From CAYXWM01 sp964468805 (GTDB taxonomy: Bacteria > Bacillota > Clostridia > Lachnospirales > WRBF01): 40,339 bases of DNA. Made by a program: the position numbers and the translations under genes. This document shows positions 16,798 through 24,988 of this stretch, one piece after another. The notes under the pieces were generated by a model. The model was not told the DNA's origin and did no database searches. It saw only the letters and a list, made by a program, of their open reading frames with translations. Each line of letters opens with the position of its first letter. Within the stretch, counting starts at the first letter, position 1. Location of the stretch: contig CAYXWM010000019.1 in assembly GCA_964468805.1 (NCBI GenBank), forward strand, positions 1-40,339, written 5' to 3'.

Positions 16798-17811
16798 ATG
16801 TTCAGTAAAAAATGGCTACGCTCCGGTGAATTTTTTGTTTCTGTGATAATCGTGGTGTTGTCGGCGATTATTTCCATAAACTCGCCGGTCTTTTTATCGG
16901 CGGCAAATCTTATAGACTTGTTAAAAAGCAGTACGGTGTGGCTGATATTTGCCGCCTGTACATATATGGTAATCGTATCCGGCGGAATAGACGTATCTTT
17001 CCCGGCGGTCGCGGTTTTTTCCATGTTTACAACTACAAAAATACTTACAGTTGCCAAGTTTGACGGCCCCATAATTGTTTACTTTTTGATTGCCGTGGCA
17101 ATCGGAGCCTTGCTTGGCTGTATTAACGGGATTTTTATAGCCAAGTTTCAATTACCTACTTTAATAGTAACCCTAGGTACTCAAAGTCTGTTCAGCGGTT
17201 TCTTGCTTACCTTCGTAGGCAGCAGAGAAATCAGCAACGTTCCTGCGGCTATTAACGAATTTTCCAAAATGAGTATTTTAACCGTGGAAAACAACTACGG
17301 CGGCGTAACATCTTTGCCTTTTTCAATTTTGATTTCCATTGCGGTGGTTTTCGGCGTATATTTCATGATGCGTCATACCAAGTTCGGCAGAGGTATATAC
17401 GCCATAGGCGGAGATGTTGTTTCTGCGGAACGTATAGGGTTTAATATAGTACGAACCAGATTTACGATTTATGTGCTTGTAGGTGCTCTGGCAGGTTTGG
17501 CGGGAATGTTGCATACCTGTATGTACAGAAACTCCAACCCTGTTGATATGCAAGGAATAGAAATGATTATCATAGCGGCAGTAGTTCTTGGCGGTACACG
17601 TATCACAGGCGGTCACGGAACCATGCTGGGCACAGTTTTGGGCTTAACCTTGATTGTTATTATAAACAACAGTCTTATCCTTTTGGGTATACCTTCTTAT
17701 TGGCAAAAATTTATGACCGGCTTGTTGATTCTTATAGGTACAGGTATTACAGCATATCAACAACTTCGTTCAAGATCCAAAAAGAAACGAAAAGTATCAG
17801 CTGCCGCATAA
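16798..17811 (+). CDS. Sugar ABC transporter permease (CUT2 type)
   Basis: About 337 residues with many hydrophobic segments, RbsC/LsrC family. VSGGIDVSFPAVAVFSMF and the cytoplasmic-loop GRGIYAIGGDVVSAERIGF are typical of this permease family. I prefer ATG 16798, with AAAGGA 9 bases upstream, over ATG 16789 that almost touches that site. It likely forms a heterodimeric channel with the permease at 18036, which explains why two different permease genes follow one ATPase. Confidence 0.88.
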   Translation: MFSKKWLRSGEFFVSVIIVVLSAIISINSPVFLSAANLIDLLKSSTVWLIFAACTYMVIVSGGIDVSFPAVAVFSMFTTTKILTVAKFDGPIIVYFLIAVAIGALLGCINGIFIAKFQLPTLIVTLGTQSLFSGFLLTFVGSREISNVPAAINEFSKMSILTVENNYGGVTSLPFSILISIAVVFGVYFMMRHTKFGRGIYAIGGDVVSAERIGFNIVRTRFTIYVLVGALAGLAGMLHTCMYRNSNPVDMQGIEMIIIAAVVLGGTRITGGHGTMLGTVLGLTLIVIINNSLILLGIPSYWQKFMTGLLILIGTGITAYQQLRSRSKKKRKVSAAA

Positions 17812-17840
17812 ATTTACTATTACAAAACAATGTCACAATT

Positions 17841-18003
17841 TTAAAGTCTTTTTGAAGGGAGTTTGAGGTAAGGTAAATTAATTCCCATAAAGACATTTTA
17901 TGAAGAAAGAATTGAACGCTACAAATGTTTTTCTTCATAAAAAGTAACATAATTTAATTTACTTGAACTTTTTCTACAGAAAAAATTTCCCTCAAGGTCT
18001 TGC
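17841..18003 (+). repeat. Family A repeat, copy 5, interrupted by a nested palindromic insert
   Basis: Left part TTAAAGTCTTTTTGAAGGG and TTTGAGG, right part CTTTTTCTACAGAAAAA and CCCTCAAGGTCTT, both normal family A sequence. They are separated by an insert of about 90 bases (17873-17962) in the left arm. It fills the gap between the two permease genes and ends 33 bases before the next start. Confidence 0.65.
17873..17962. repeat. Palindromic insert nested in a family A repeat
   Basis: Ends GTAAATTAA and TTAATTTAC are inverted. Inside, TTTTATGAAGAAA (17896-17908) pairs perfectly with TTTCTTCATAAAA (17930-17942). This looks like a small MITE-like element that entered the repeat. No coding capacity. 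Confidence 0.55.
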
Positions 18004-18035
18004 TTTTAGAATCCCATCCGGAAAGGATTGTTTAT

Positions 18036-19046
18036 ATGGAAAAAGCTAAGTTTAACTTTGCAAAGTTATTGCCCGATGTGGATAACGTAAAACTAATCTT
18101 TTTTATGGCTGTCGTGTTCGTTCTGATGACCGCCTTTAACCCCGGCAAATTTTTATCGCCCGGCAACTTCCTGTCCATGTCATTTCAATTTCCCGAATTG
18201 GGCATAATATCCGTAGGGATGATGATGGCCATGCTTACCGGCGGTATAGACCTGTCTATGGTGGGTATAGCTAACCTCTCCTCTGTGGTAGCCGGAATGC
18301 TTATGGCAAGCGGCGTTTTCGGTTCGGATTTCTTCGGGGTTTTGGTCAGCATCTTGGTCGCCATGTTAATCGGAGGCGTCTGCGGTATCTTTAACGGCTT
18401 TTGTATCAGTAAAATAGGTATTCCGCCTATTTTGGTAACCCTGGGAAGTATGCAAATTTTTACGGGCATAGCGGTTGTAGTTACCGAAGGAACAGCTGTT
18501 TTGGGCTTCCCGGCGGTATTCTCCGAAGTTGGTAACGGCTCTCTGTTCGGATTTATTCCCTATCCTCTGTTAATTTTCGTAGTAATAGCAATAATATTTA
18601 CCGTAGTTTTAAATCGCTCCGGCTTCGGATACAAGATTTATATGATGGGCTCCAATCCCACAGCTTCCAAATTTTCCGGGCTGAAAAACGATACTATAAT
18701 TATCAAAACATACGCTCTTGTAGGTGTACTTGCTTCCATAGCCGGTATAGTCTTGATTTCCCGTACAAACTCCGCAAAGGCAGATTACGGCTCCAGCTAT
18801 ATACTCCAAGCCATTATCGTCTCCGTAATGGGCGGCGTAGACCCCAAAGGCGGTTTTGGTACAATAAGCGGCGTTATTTTATCCCTTATTACTCTTCAAT
18901 TCCTCTCCAGCGGTCTTAACATGATGGATATAAGCAACTTCTTTAAAGATTTCATCTGGGGTATTACCCTTATTCTTGTTATGATAGTAAATTACTACCT
19001 CCGCACAACCGGCTTGGCTCAAAAATTGAGAGACTTAAAAGCTTAA
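18036..19046 (+). CDS. Sugar ABC transporter permease, second of the pair
   Basis: 336 residues, same CUT2 permease family as 16798 but divergent. Features: LTGGIDLSMVGIANLSSVVAGML, GFGYKIYMMGSNPTASKFSG, and a QAIIVSVMGGVDPKGGFGT loop. Start at ATG 18036 is supported by GGAAAGGA 8 bases upstream; an earlier in-frame start at 18000 lies within the family A repeat. Membrane channel partner of 16798, forming a five-domain importer with the lipoprotein and ATPase. Confidence 0.88.
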   Translation: MEKAKFNFAKLLPDVDNVKLIFFMAVVFVLMTAFNPGKFLSPGNFLSMSFQFPELGIISVGMMMAMLTGGIDLSMVGIANLSSVVAGMLMASGVFGSDFFGVLVSILVAMLIGGVCGIFNGFCISKIGIPPILVTLGSMQIFTGIAVVVTEGTAVLGFPAVFSEVGNGSLFGFIPYPLLIFVVIAIIFTVVLNRSGFGYKIYMMGSNPTASKFSGLKNDTIIIKTYALVGVLASIAGIVLISRTNSAKADYGSSYILQAIIVSVMGGVDPKGGFGTISGVILSLITLQFLSSGLNMMDISNFFKDFIWGITLILVMIVNYYLRTTGLAQKLRDLKA

Positions 19047-19196
19047 AAATAAGCTTGATTAAATTAAATAACCTGTGATAAAGTCTTTTGACATAGTAAA
19101 TCTACGTATAATTGAATATAAGATTTAGTAGGATTACTATATACTGCGGATTGTGATGTATATTTCAATCCTCTCAGAAAAAGAAGGGAGAAACAA

Positions 19197-20270
19197 ATGA
19201 AAGAAATATCTAACCTTTCAAAACAAGATATGCTTAGATACACCGGTTGCATACCTCAAGTGGCAGGCATACAAAAATTTATGTATACTGACGGTATGTC
19301 CAGAGGAATCCCGGCTGTATCCGTAAAAACCGGTTCCGGACTGGCTTTCACCGTGCTTGAAGGCAGAAATATGGACCTTTACAACTTCGAATACAAAGGT
19401 ATAAACTTTGCGTTCTATTATAAAAACGGGCTGGTTTCACCCGAAAGAGTTTCCTTTGCCGACGGTGAATTTTTGGGACAAGGAAGCGGCGGTATGATGT
19501 ATACCTCCGGTCTTTTAAACTCCGGACCGCCAAACACCGATGAAGGTATGTATTATCCTCTTCATGGCAGAATTTACGCCATGGGTGCGGAAAACACCTC
19601 CGCAATAGCGGAATACGACGAAAACGGCGAATATGTAATAGAATTAAAGGGCAAAACAAAAGAAGCCCGTCTCTTTGCACATAACCTTACTTTGAGCCGT
19701 TCTATCAAAACCAAATTAAACTCCAAAACCATAGAAATAACCGATATTGTGGAAAACGAAACTTGCAGAGATACTCTTTACTCCGTTCTTTATCATATAA
19801 ATCTGGGCTACCCCTTCTTGGACGATGGTTGCGAAATAGTAATCCCCAATTCCTCAACCACTTCCGCAAGAACGGATGCCTCCAAGGAATACTACGAAGA
19901 ACGCTTTAAAATAACCGCTCCCATAGACAATTTCCAAGAGCATTTATATTTCCATGAGTTACCCAAAGACAGCGACGGTCTGTGTCACTCTCTTATTATC
20001 AATCCCGGCTTGAAACTGGCTTTGAAAATATCCTACGCCAAATCCACTTTGCCCTACCTTGCTCAATGGAAATCCATGGGTTCCGGAGATTACGCTTTGG
20101 GCATAATGCCCTCAACCACCGTTCTCCGCGGCAGAAACGAAGAAAAAGCCGCCGGTGCAATGTCTACGGTTAAGGCATTCTCCAAAGAAAAACTCACAGT
20201 ATACATTACAGTAATGGATGACTTGGCTGAAATCGAAAAGGTTAAAGCAGAAATCCAAAATATGAACTAA
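19197..20270 (+). CDS. Aldose 1-epimerase-like protein (DUF4432 family)
   Basis: 357 residues without signal peptide. The sequence has the galactose-mutarotase-like beta-sandwich pattern: GLAFTVLEGRNMDLYNFEYKG, YPLHGRIYAMG (a His likely in the active site), LFAHNLTLSRSI and YSVLYHINLGYPFLD. Proteins of this group interconvert alpha and beta anomers of sugars or are of unproven role. As the last gene of the transporter operon it could prepare the imported sugar for the kinase by supplying the right anomer; this is inferred from position. A strong terminator follows. Confidence 0.8.
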   Translation: MKEISNLSKQDMLRYTGCIPQVAGIQKFMYTDGMSRGIPAVSVKTGSGLAFTVLEGRNMDLYNFEYKGINFAFYYKNGLVSPERVSFADGEFLGQGSGGMMYTSGLLNSGPPNTDEGMYYPLHGRIYAMGAENTSAIAEYDENGEYVIELKGKTKEARLFAHNLTLSRSIKTKLNSKTIEITDIVENETCRDTLYSVLYHINLGYPFLDDGCEIVIPNSSTTSARTDASKEYYEERFKITAPIDNFQEHLYFHELPKDSDGLCHSLIINPGLKLALKISYAKSTLPYLAQWKSMGSGDYALGIMPSTTVLRGRNEEKAAGAMSTVKAFSKEKLTVYITVMDDLAEIEKVKAEIQNMN

Positions 20271-20300
20271 ACGGAAATTTTTGTAATTCTGTAAAACATA

Positions 20301-20336
20301 AAAAGCTTCTGAGATAAATAAACTCAGAAGCTTTTT
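20301..20336 (+). terminator. Intrinsic terminator after the epimerase-like gene
   Basis: AAAAGCTTCTGAG (20301-20313) pairs with CTCAGAAGCTTTT (20323-20335) around ATAAATAAA. The A and T tails allow termination from both directions. It ends the first sugar operon. Confidence 0.85.
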
Positions 20337-20346
20337 AGAAACGATA

Positions 20347-20447
20347 TAATAATTCTAAATAATAAGATGAAGTACAAAAATAATGGTTTTTTCCTTGAAC
20401 CTCCGGAATAAATCAATTATTTTTGTCCCTGTTCAAAATGTAATCAG
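20347..20447. repeat. Family C repeat, copy 3
   Basis: Similar to 4305-4410: TAAGATGAAG, ACAAAAATAAT and TCAATTATTTTTGTCC arms, plus AAAATGTAATCA. It lies between the terminator and the stop codon of the convergent deoR-type gene. Confidence 0.6.
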
Positions 20448-20449
20448 TA

Positions 20450-21205
20450 TTAGTCATAAATTTCCAGTCCCTTTTGTGCAAGAAATGTTCCCCATTCCTT
20501 TGGAAGCTTGGAATCTGTTATAATACCGGAAATTTCTTCGAAACCGCAGGTGTTGATAAAGGATGGCTTGTTAAATTTGCTGTAATCGGCAATGATGTAG
20601 CTTTTGGCGGCATGGGAGATTATTGTTCGTCTAAGAAAGGCAAGTTCTTCGGAAGCGTCTGTAATTCCTTTGTCCATAGACAGGGTACGGCAGGATACGA
20701 AGGCTATATCAACGTTATAATTGGAAATGGCTTTGGCACACATACTGCCCAAAAAGGCTCGGCTTTGAGGATAATAGGCACCGCCCGTTACTATGAGATT
20801 AATGCCGGAAATGTTGCACAGAGTGCTGAGGATTTTATATGAATTGGTAATAACCGTAACACGCATATCCTTCAATTCGTCTGCCACATAAAAGGCTGTG
20901 GTGGAGTTGTCCAAGAATATGGAGTCACCGTTGTTTACCAATTTTTTGGCTTTTTTTGCTATATTTTTTTTGTTGCTCACAAATACTTTTTCCCTTAATT
21001 CTACGTTTACTTCGTTTTGCACCCCGTCTAATATATAGGCGCCGCCGTAGGTACGTTGAAGTAAACCTTCTTCCTCCAGAATTTTTAAATCACGGCGTAT
21101 GGTTTCCTCCGTAACGTTAAAAGTCATGGATAAATCCGAAACCACCACGCTCTTTTTCTCCATTACGATTTGTTTTATTCTGGAACGTCTTGTAACGGGA
21201 AGCAT
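20450..21205 (-). CDS. DeoR-family transcriptional regulator
   Basis: 251 residues, usual DeoR/GlpR length. An N-terminal winged helix-turn-helix (about 6-57: SDLSMTFNVTEETIRRDLKI and LQRTYGGA) precedes a DeoRC sugar-phosphate sensor domain with GDSIFLDNSTTAFYVADEL, VITNSYKIL, NLIVTGGAYYPQSRAFLG and YIIADYSKFNKPSF. Such proteins are mostly repressors released by a phosphorylated sugar. It is divergent from the microcompartment operon with a 629-base gap between, so it probably controls that operon, perhaps sensing 5-deoxyribulose 1-phosphate or deoxyribose 5-phosphate. Ribosome site GGAGGG on the minus strand. Confidence 0.9.
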   Translation of the reverse strand: MLPVTRRSRIKQIVMEKKSVVVSDLSMTFNVTEETIRRDLKILEEEGLLQRTYGGAYILDGVQNEVNVELREKVFVSNKKNIAKKAKKLVNNGDSIFLDNSTTAFYVADELKDMRVTVITNSYKILSTLCNISGINLIVTGGAYYPQSRAFLGSMCAKAISNYNVDIAFVSCRTLSMDKGITDASEELAFLRRTIISHAAKSYIIADYSKFNKPSFINTCGFEEISGIITDSKLPKEWGTFLAQKGLEIYD

Positions 21206-21498
21206 AGTAAAACACCCTCCACCTTATCTGCCCGGACATCACCGGTTATATTTTAACTCAAATTTTTAAAAAGAAAGTATAAATTTCTATTTAAACGAAA
21301 TACTGTTTGTTGATTGTTAAAGAATATTGTTATATTATAGAGTCTGCCGGACAAAACACCGGTTTAATCAAACAATATGTAGTATTCCCAAGATTTTTGC
21401 TTAAAAAGCTTACAAAAACGTAACTTTATCGACATTTTTCCTTAAAAATCAATTAACTTCGCAAATTTACAACTACGTGAAACTCACATTATTATATT

Positions 21499-21508
21499 AC
21501 AACGTTGT
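21499..21508. promoter_or_regulatory. Palindrome in the regulator-BMC gap, possible operator
   Basis: ACAACGTTGT is a perfect 10-base palindrome in the middle of the 629-base gap between the DeoR-type gene and pduL. The rest of the gap (21206-21834) is AT-rich with no gene visible. A TTGATT-17-TATTAT pair at 21310-21338 is a second possible plus-strand promoter. Confidence 0.25.
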
Positions 21509-21661
21509 TGAAGTTTTGTGAAGTCTTTTTTTGAAGTTGTGGTTTTGTGTTGGTTTTTTGGCAACGGGATTTTTATAAAATACGTCATGTAGATATTGGT
21601 TAGGGTTCCGAGCATATACATCATGCACAATAATATTTCTCAATTTCTTTAAATTTCACTA

Positions 21662-21690
21662 TAGACAAGAGAATATAAATGGAGTATGAT
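21662..21690 (+). promoter_or_regulatory. Candidate promoter of the microcompartment operon
   Basis: TAGACA (21662-21667), 17-base spacer, TATGAT (21685-21690). Each box differs from consensus at one base. Start would be near 21697, about 138 bases before the pduL ATG. Confidence 0.45.
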
Positions 21691-21834
21691 TTATCTATTC
21701 GATTTTGTTTTATTTTGTTTTATTTGGTTTTGGAAATACTAAAGTAAATGTTGATTATTTGGCATTATTTTACAAAAATTAACAGTTAAACCCCTATATC
21801 AACCTTTGCAAAATATTTGGAGATGATTTGTAAA

Positions 21835-22707
21835 ATGAATAAGGCAGAACTGATACAGTCCATTCGTTTTGCTGTCATATCAGACATCATGAAAAAACAT
21901 AACAGAATGCTTGTGCCGGTTGCTTGGTCAAACAAGCACGTTCACCTTAGCCAAGCTGACAGTGACGTTTTGTTCGGGAAGAATTATCAATTCACCCCTA
22001 TAAAAGCTCTTTCCCAACCCGGTCAGTTCGCCTGTAAAGAAACGATCAGCATTATGGGACCTAAAAATAAATCCGAAAATTTAAGGGTTCTGGGTCCTTT
22101 CCGAAAGGAAACCCAGGTTGAATTGGCTATAACCGATTGCTTCCGTTTGGGAGTAAACCCGGTAGTCAGACATTCCGGCGATATTTTCGGTACACCGGGC
22201 GGAGTTCTCATAGGACCGGCCGGCAAGGTTGAGTTGGACAAGGGCGTTATAGTTTCGGCAAGACATTTACATCTTTCCGACACCCAGGCAGCCTTATTCG
22301 GCTTGAAAGACGGCGATATAGTTAACCTGAAAACCAACGGTTTCAGAAAAATGATTTTTGAAAACGTTTTGGTAAGAGCAGGTAAGGACCACGAAATGGA
22401 AGTCCACCTGGATATCGACGAAATCAACGCCTGTATGCTTTCAAACGGAGACTTTGCGGAAGTAATTCGTCAAACCGGCAATGTTATGCAACCGGTTACA
22501 TCGGAAAACAACTCTACTCAAATTACTCCGGCGCCGGAAGCAGGTATTCCCGAAATACATAATCTGGTAACGGAAAACGACGTTTTAAAAGCCTTTAAAA
22601 CAGGAAACAACACAATTTATCTTAAAAACAGAGCAATAATTACACCTTTGGCAAAAGACACCGCCTCAGATAAGGGCATTACCCTTATTCGTGTTAAGGA
22701 GAGCTGA
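21835..22707 (+). CDS. pduL: Phosphate propanoyl/acetyltransferase PduL with C-terminal extra domain
   Basis: 290 residues. PduL converts acyl-CoA plus phosphate to acyl phosphate plus CoA inside microcompartments, regenerating CoA. Zn-binding His pairs are present: H35/H37 (SNKHVHLS) and H144/H146 (SARHLHLS), with HLDIDE near 191. Residues 1-20 (NKAELIQSIRFAVISDIMKK) form an amphipathic helix of the encapsulation-peptide type seen on other PduL proteins. A tail of about 75 residues (216-290, ending IITPLAKDTASDKGITLI) exceeds the roughly 210-residue norm and resembles a short motif found in other BMC-associated proteins. Start ATG 21835 is preferred (GGAGATGA upstream) over an earlier in-frame TTG at 21817. 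First gene of the BMC operon. Confidence 0.92.
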   Translation: MNKAELIQSIRFAVISDIMKKHNRMLVPVAWSNKHVHLSQADSDVLFGKNYQFTPIKALSQPGQFACKETISIMGPKNKSENLRVLGPFRKETQVELAITDCFRLGVNPVVRHSGDIFGTPGGVLIGPAGKVELDKGVIVSARHLHLSDTQAALFGLKDGDIVNLKTNGFRKMIFENVLVRAGKDHEMEVHLDIDEINACMLSNGDFAEVIRQTGNVMQPVTSENNSTQITPAPEAGIPEIHNLVTENDVLKAFKTGNNTIYLKNRAIITPLAKDTASDKGITLIRVKES

Positions 22708-22710
22708 TAA

Positions 22711-23034
22711 ATGCTTATCGGTAAAGTAATCGGAAACATTGTAAGCTCCAACAAAGCCGAGTGCCTCAAAGGTTTAAAATTATTACTGGTTCAACCCGTA
22801 GACTTGGAAACCATGAAAACCAAAGACGACCCCATCGTCATGGTAGACTGTGTGGACGCAGGCACCGGAGACATAGTAATGTGCGTAGGCGGCAGCTCCG
22901 CAAGGGCTACCCCCGAAAGCAAAGACACTCCGGCTGATTACGCCATACTTTCCATAGTGGATGCAATACACCTTAAAGGTTCTTGCATATTCCAAAAGTC
23001 CGGTGATTTACCGCCACAGAAAGAGGAGGTGTAA
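22711..23034 (+). CDS. BMC-P vertex protein (EutN/CcmL family), paralog 1
   Basis: 107 residues with the EutN/CcmL fold: MLIGKVIGNIVSSNKAECL, LLVQPVDLETM, VDCVDAGTGDIVMCVGGSSAR and a final VDAIHLKGSCIFQK. Such proteins form pentamers that cap the vertices of the icosahedral shell. It has a short Pro/Lys/Glu-rich tail (GDLPPQKEEV) that others here lack. It follows pduL by 3 bases and precedes a related gene by 2, so all are coupled. Confidence 0.93.
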   Translation: MLIGKVIGNIVSSNKAECLKGLKLLLVQPVDLETMKTKDDPIVMVDCVDAGTGDIVMCVGGSSARATPESKDTPADYAILSIVDAIHLKGSCIFQKSGDLPPQKEEV

Positions 23035-23036
23035 CC

Positions 23037-23327
23037 ATGCAAATCGGCAGAGTGTGCGGCAAGGTAATAAGCACAAGTAAGGCAGCAAACCTTCACGGGT
23101 TCTCCCTACTTATCGTTCAACCCCTGTCCCTGGACACCTTCGAAGACAGCGGTGCACCTTACGTCAGCATAGATACGGTAGGTGCCGGCGAAGGCGAAGT
23201 GGTAATGGTGGTTAACGGCAGTTCCGCAAGACAAACCGCCAAAACAGACACAAAACCCACAGACAGCACCATCGTTGCAATAGTAGACAGTGTATATATA
23301 AAAGGTCAAATGTTATTTCAAAAATAA
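23037..23327 (+). CDS. BMC-P vertex protein, paralog 2
   Basis: 96 residues, clearly a relative of the previous gene (IGRVCGKVISTSKAANLHGF, LLIVQPLSLDTF, VMVVNGSSARQT, IVDSVYIKGQMLFQK). Probably a tandem duplication. Strong ribosome site AGAGGAGG. Pentameric shell vertex component. Confidence 0.93.
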   Translation: MQIGRVCGKVISTSKAANLHGFSLLIVQPLSLDTFEDSGAPYVSIDTVGAGEGEVVMVVNGSSARQTAKTDTKPTDSTIVAIVDSVYIKGQMLFQK

Positions 23328-23350
23328 ACATTCTGATTATTAGATTTTTA

Positions 23351-23415
23351 TTAAAGTCTTTTTGAAAGGGGTTTGGGTAAAACTTTTTCTTCAGATAAAG
23401 TTTTAACAAGGTCTT
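23351..23415 (+). repeat. Family A repeat, copy 6 (before aldehyde dehydrogenase)
   Basis: TTAAAGTCTTTTTGAAAGGG, AAAACTTTTTC-TTCA-GATAAAGTTTT arms, then AACAAGGTCTT. It begins 23 bases after the shell gene and ends 51 bases before the next start. Confidence 0.7.
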
Positions 23416-23466
23416 AATCCTTTTCAGCCCTATAGTATAACAACTGTTTAAGGAAGGTACAAAACT

Positions 23467-24894
23467 ATGAACTATAGCGAACAGCAAATAAAAGCGGTTG
23501 TTATGGAAGCTGTCAGCAAGCTTATCAACGAAGGCAAAATTGCCGGCAGTTCATCACCCGCATTTACATCCTCCGGCGAAAGTTGGTTATGCGATACTGC
23601 CGAAGAAGCAGTCTCCAAGGCAAAAACAGCCTTCGAACAATTAAACAATCTCTCACTGGAAAAACGCAAGGATTACATCGCCGCCATGCGTAAAGCCGCC
23701 ATAGAAAACGCCGAAACATTAGCGGAAGCGGCTCATAACGAAACAGGCTACGGCGTAATCGAACACAAAGTCCTAAAAAATATCCTTGCAGCCGAAAAAA
23801 CTCCCGGCGTTGAGGACGTGGAACCCAGAGTATTCACCGGCGACTACGGTATGACTTTGGTAGAGCAAGCACCATTCGGGGTAATCTGCTCCATCACACC
23901 TTCAACAAACCCTACTTCAACCGTTATCAATAACTGTATCAGTATGATTTCAGCCGGCAACTCCGTGGTCTTTAATCCACATCCTGCCGCAAAAACCTGT
24001 TCTCAACAGGTCATGCGTATACTGAACAACGCCATAATCTCCGCCGGCGGTCCGGCTAACCTTATTACCACCGTAAAAGAACCGACCCTCGAGTCCGGCA
24101 AAATTATGATGGAACATAAGGACGTTCCGCTCCTTTCCGTTACAGGCGGCGAAGCCGTAGTCCACGTGGCTATGCGTACCGGCAAAAAGGTAATAGCCGC
24201 AGGCCCCGGTAACCCTCCTGTTATCGTGGACGAAACAGCAGAAATCCCACATGCGGCAAAAAGCATAGTGGACGGAGCAGCCTTCGACAACAACGTGCTC
24301 TGCTTGGCAGAAAAAGAAGCTTTCGTTGTTTCTCAAGTTGCGGACAAACTTATGAACGAAATGACCAAAGTGGGTGCTCACAAGGTCCAAGGTCACGAAA
24401 TAGATAAAATAGTCCAAACCGTCTTAATTAAAAAAGACAACAACTACGTTATCAACCGCAAGTACGTGGGCAGAAACGCAACCCAAATCCTCAACGATTG
24501 CGGCATCCCTTACTCCGGCAACCCCAGACTTATCATCGCCGAAGTAGACAGATTCCACCCCTTTGTTATGGTAGAAATGCTTATGCCGGTTTTGGGTATA
24601 GTCAGAGTAAACTCCATAACTGAAGCAATAACCGAAGCCGTTCGTGCAGAACAATCTTGCCACCACTCGGCAATTATGCACTCAACCAACATTAAAAATC
24701 TTTCAGACGCCGCAAGAGCACTTAACACAACAATCTTCGTTAAAAACGCTCCTTCATACTCAGGCGTAGGTTTCGAAGCCGAAGGTTATACAACCCTCAC
24801 CATTGCAACACCCACCGGCGAAGGCCTTACCAGTGCAAGAAGCTTTACCAGAGCAAGACGTTGCGTTCTTAAAGATTATTTCAGAATTATATAG
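23467..24894 (+). CDS. pduP: Acylating aldehyde dehydrogenase of the microcompartment (PduP/EutE type)
   Basis: 475 residues. It oxidises an aldehyde with NAD+ and CoA to acyl-CoA; acetaldehyde is the expected substrate here. Residues 1-20 (MNYSEQQIKAVVMEAVSKLI) are an amphipathic helix followed by a Gly/Ser/Ala linker, the classical N-terminal encapsulation peptide. The catalytic cysteine is C279 in FDNNVLCLAEKEA. PFGVICSITPSTNPTSTV and SVTGGEAVVHVAM also mark the family. Flanked by shell genes, so it is core cargo. It lacks the extra cysteine-rich features of fused alcohol dehydrogenases, and no separate PduQ-like alcohol dehydrogenase is present. Confidence 0.94.
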   Translation: MNYSEQQIKAVVMEAVSKLINEGKIAGSSSPAFTSSGESWLCDTAEEAVSKAKTAFEQLNNLSLEKRKDYIAAMRKAAIENAETLAEAAHNETGYGVIEHKVLKNILAAEKTPGVEDVEPRVFTGDYGMTLVEQAPFGVICSITPSTNPTSTVINNCISMISAGNSVVFNPHPAAKTCSQQVMRILNNAIISAGGPANLITTVKEPTLESGKIMMEHKDVPLLSVTGGEAVVHVAMRTGKKVIAAGPGNPPVIVDETAEIPHAAKSIVDGAAFDNNVLCLAEKEAFVVSQVADKLMNEMTKVGAHKVQGHEIDKIVQTVLIKKDNNYVINRKYVGRNATQILNDCGIPYSGNPRLIIAEVDRFHPFVMVEMLMPVLGIVRVNSITEAITEAVRAEQSCHHSAIMHSTNIKNLSDAARALNTTIFVKNAPSYSGVGFEAEGYTTLTIATPTGEGLTSARSFTRARRCVLKDYFRII

Positions 24895-24916
24895 AACAAA
24901 ATAGATACCCTTAGAA

Positions 24917-24980
24917 TTAAAGTATTTTGAAAGGGGTTTGGGAAAAACCTTTTCTCGGAAAGAATCTTCTCAAAGGTCTA
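24917..24980 (+). repeat. Family A repeat, copy 7 (degenerate, before pduS)
   Basis: TTAAAGTATTTTGAAAGGGG, AAAAACCTTTTC then TCGGAAAGAATC, ending CTCAAAGGTCT. It fills almost the whole gap between pduP and pduS and ends 9 bases before the ATG, so its AAAGG may act as the ribosome site. Confidence 0.6.
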
Positions 24981-24988
24981 AAACTCCA

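Noticed and set aside
19078..19092. Possible family A fragment or promoter (AAAGTCTTTTGACA)
   Set aside because: Only the left flank matches and no hairpin follows; the TTGACA has no -10 at a usual distance. A similar left-flank fragment near 21520-21540 was also left out.
13825..20270. AI-2 (Lsr) uptake system
   Set aside because: The binding protein and ATPase resemble Lsr members, but LsrK, LsrF, LsrG and LsrR-type genes are missing, and DeoC with a ribokinase-family kinase points to a pentose.
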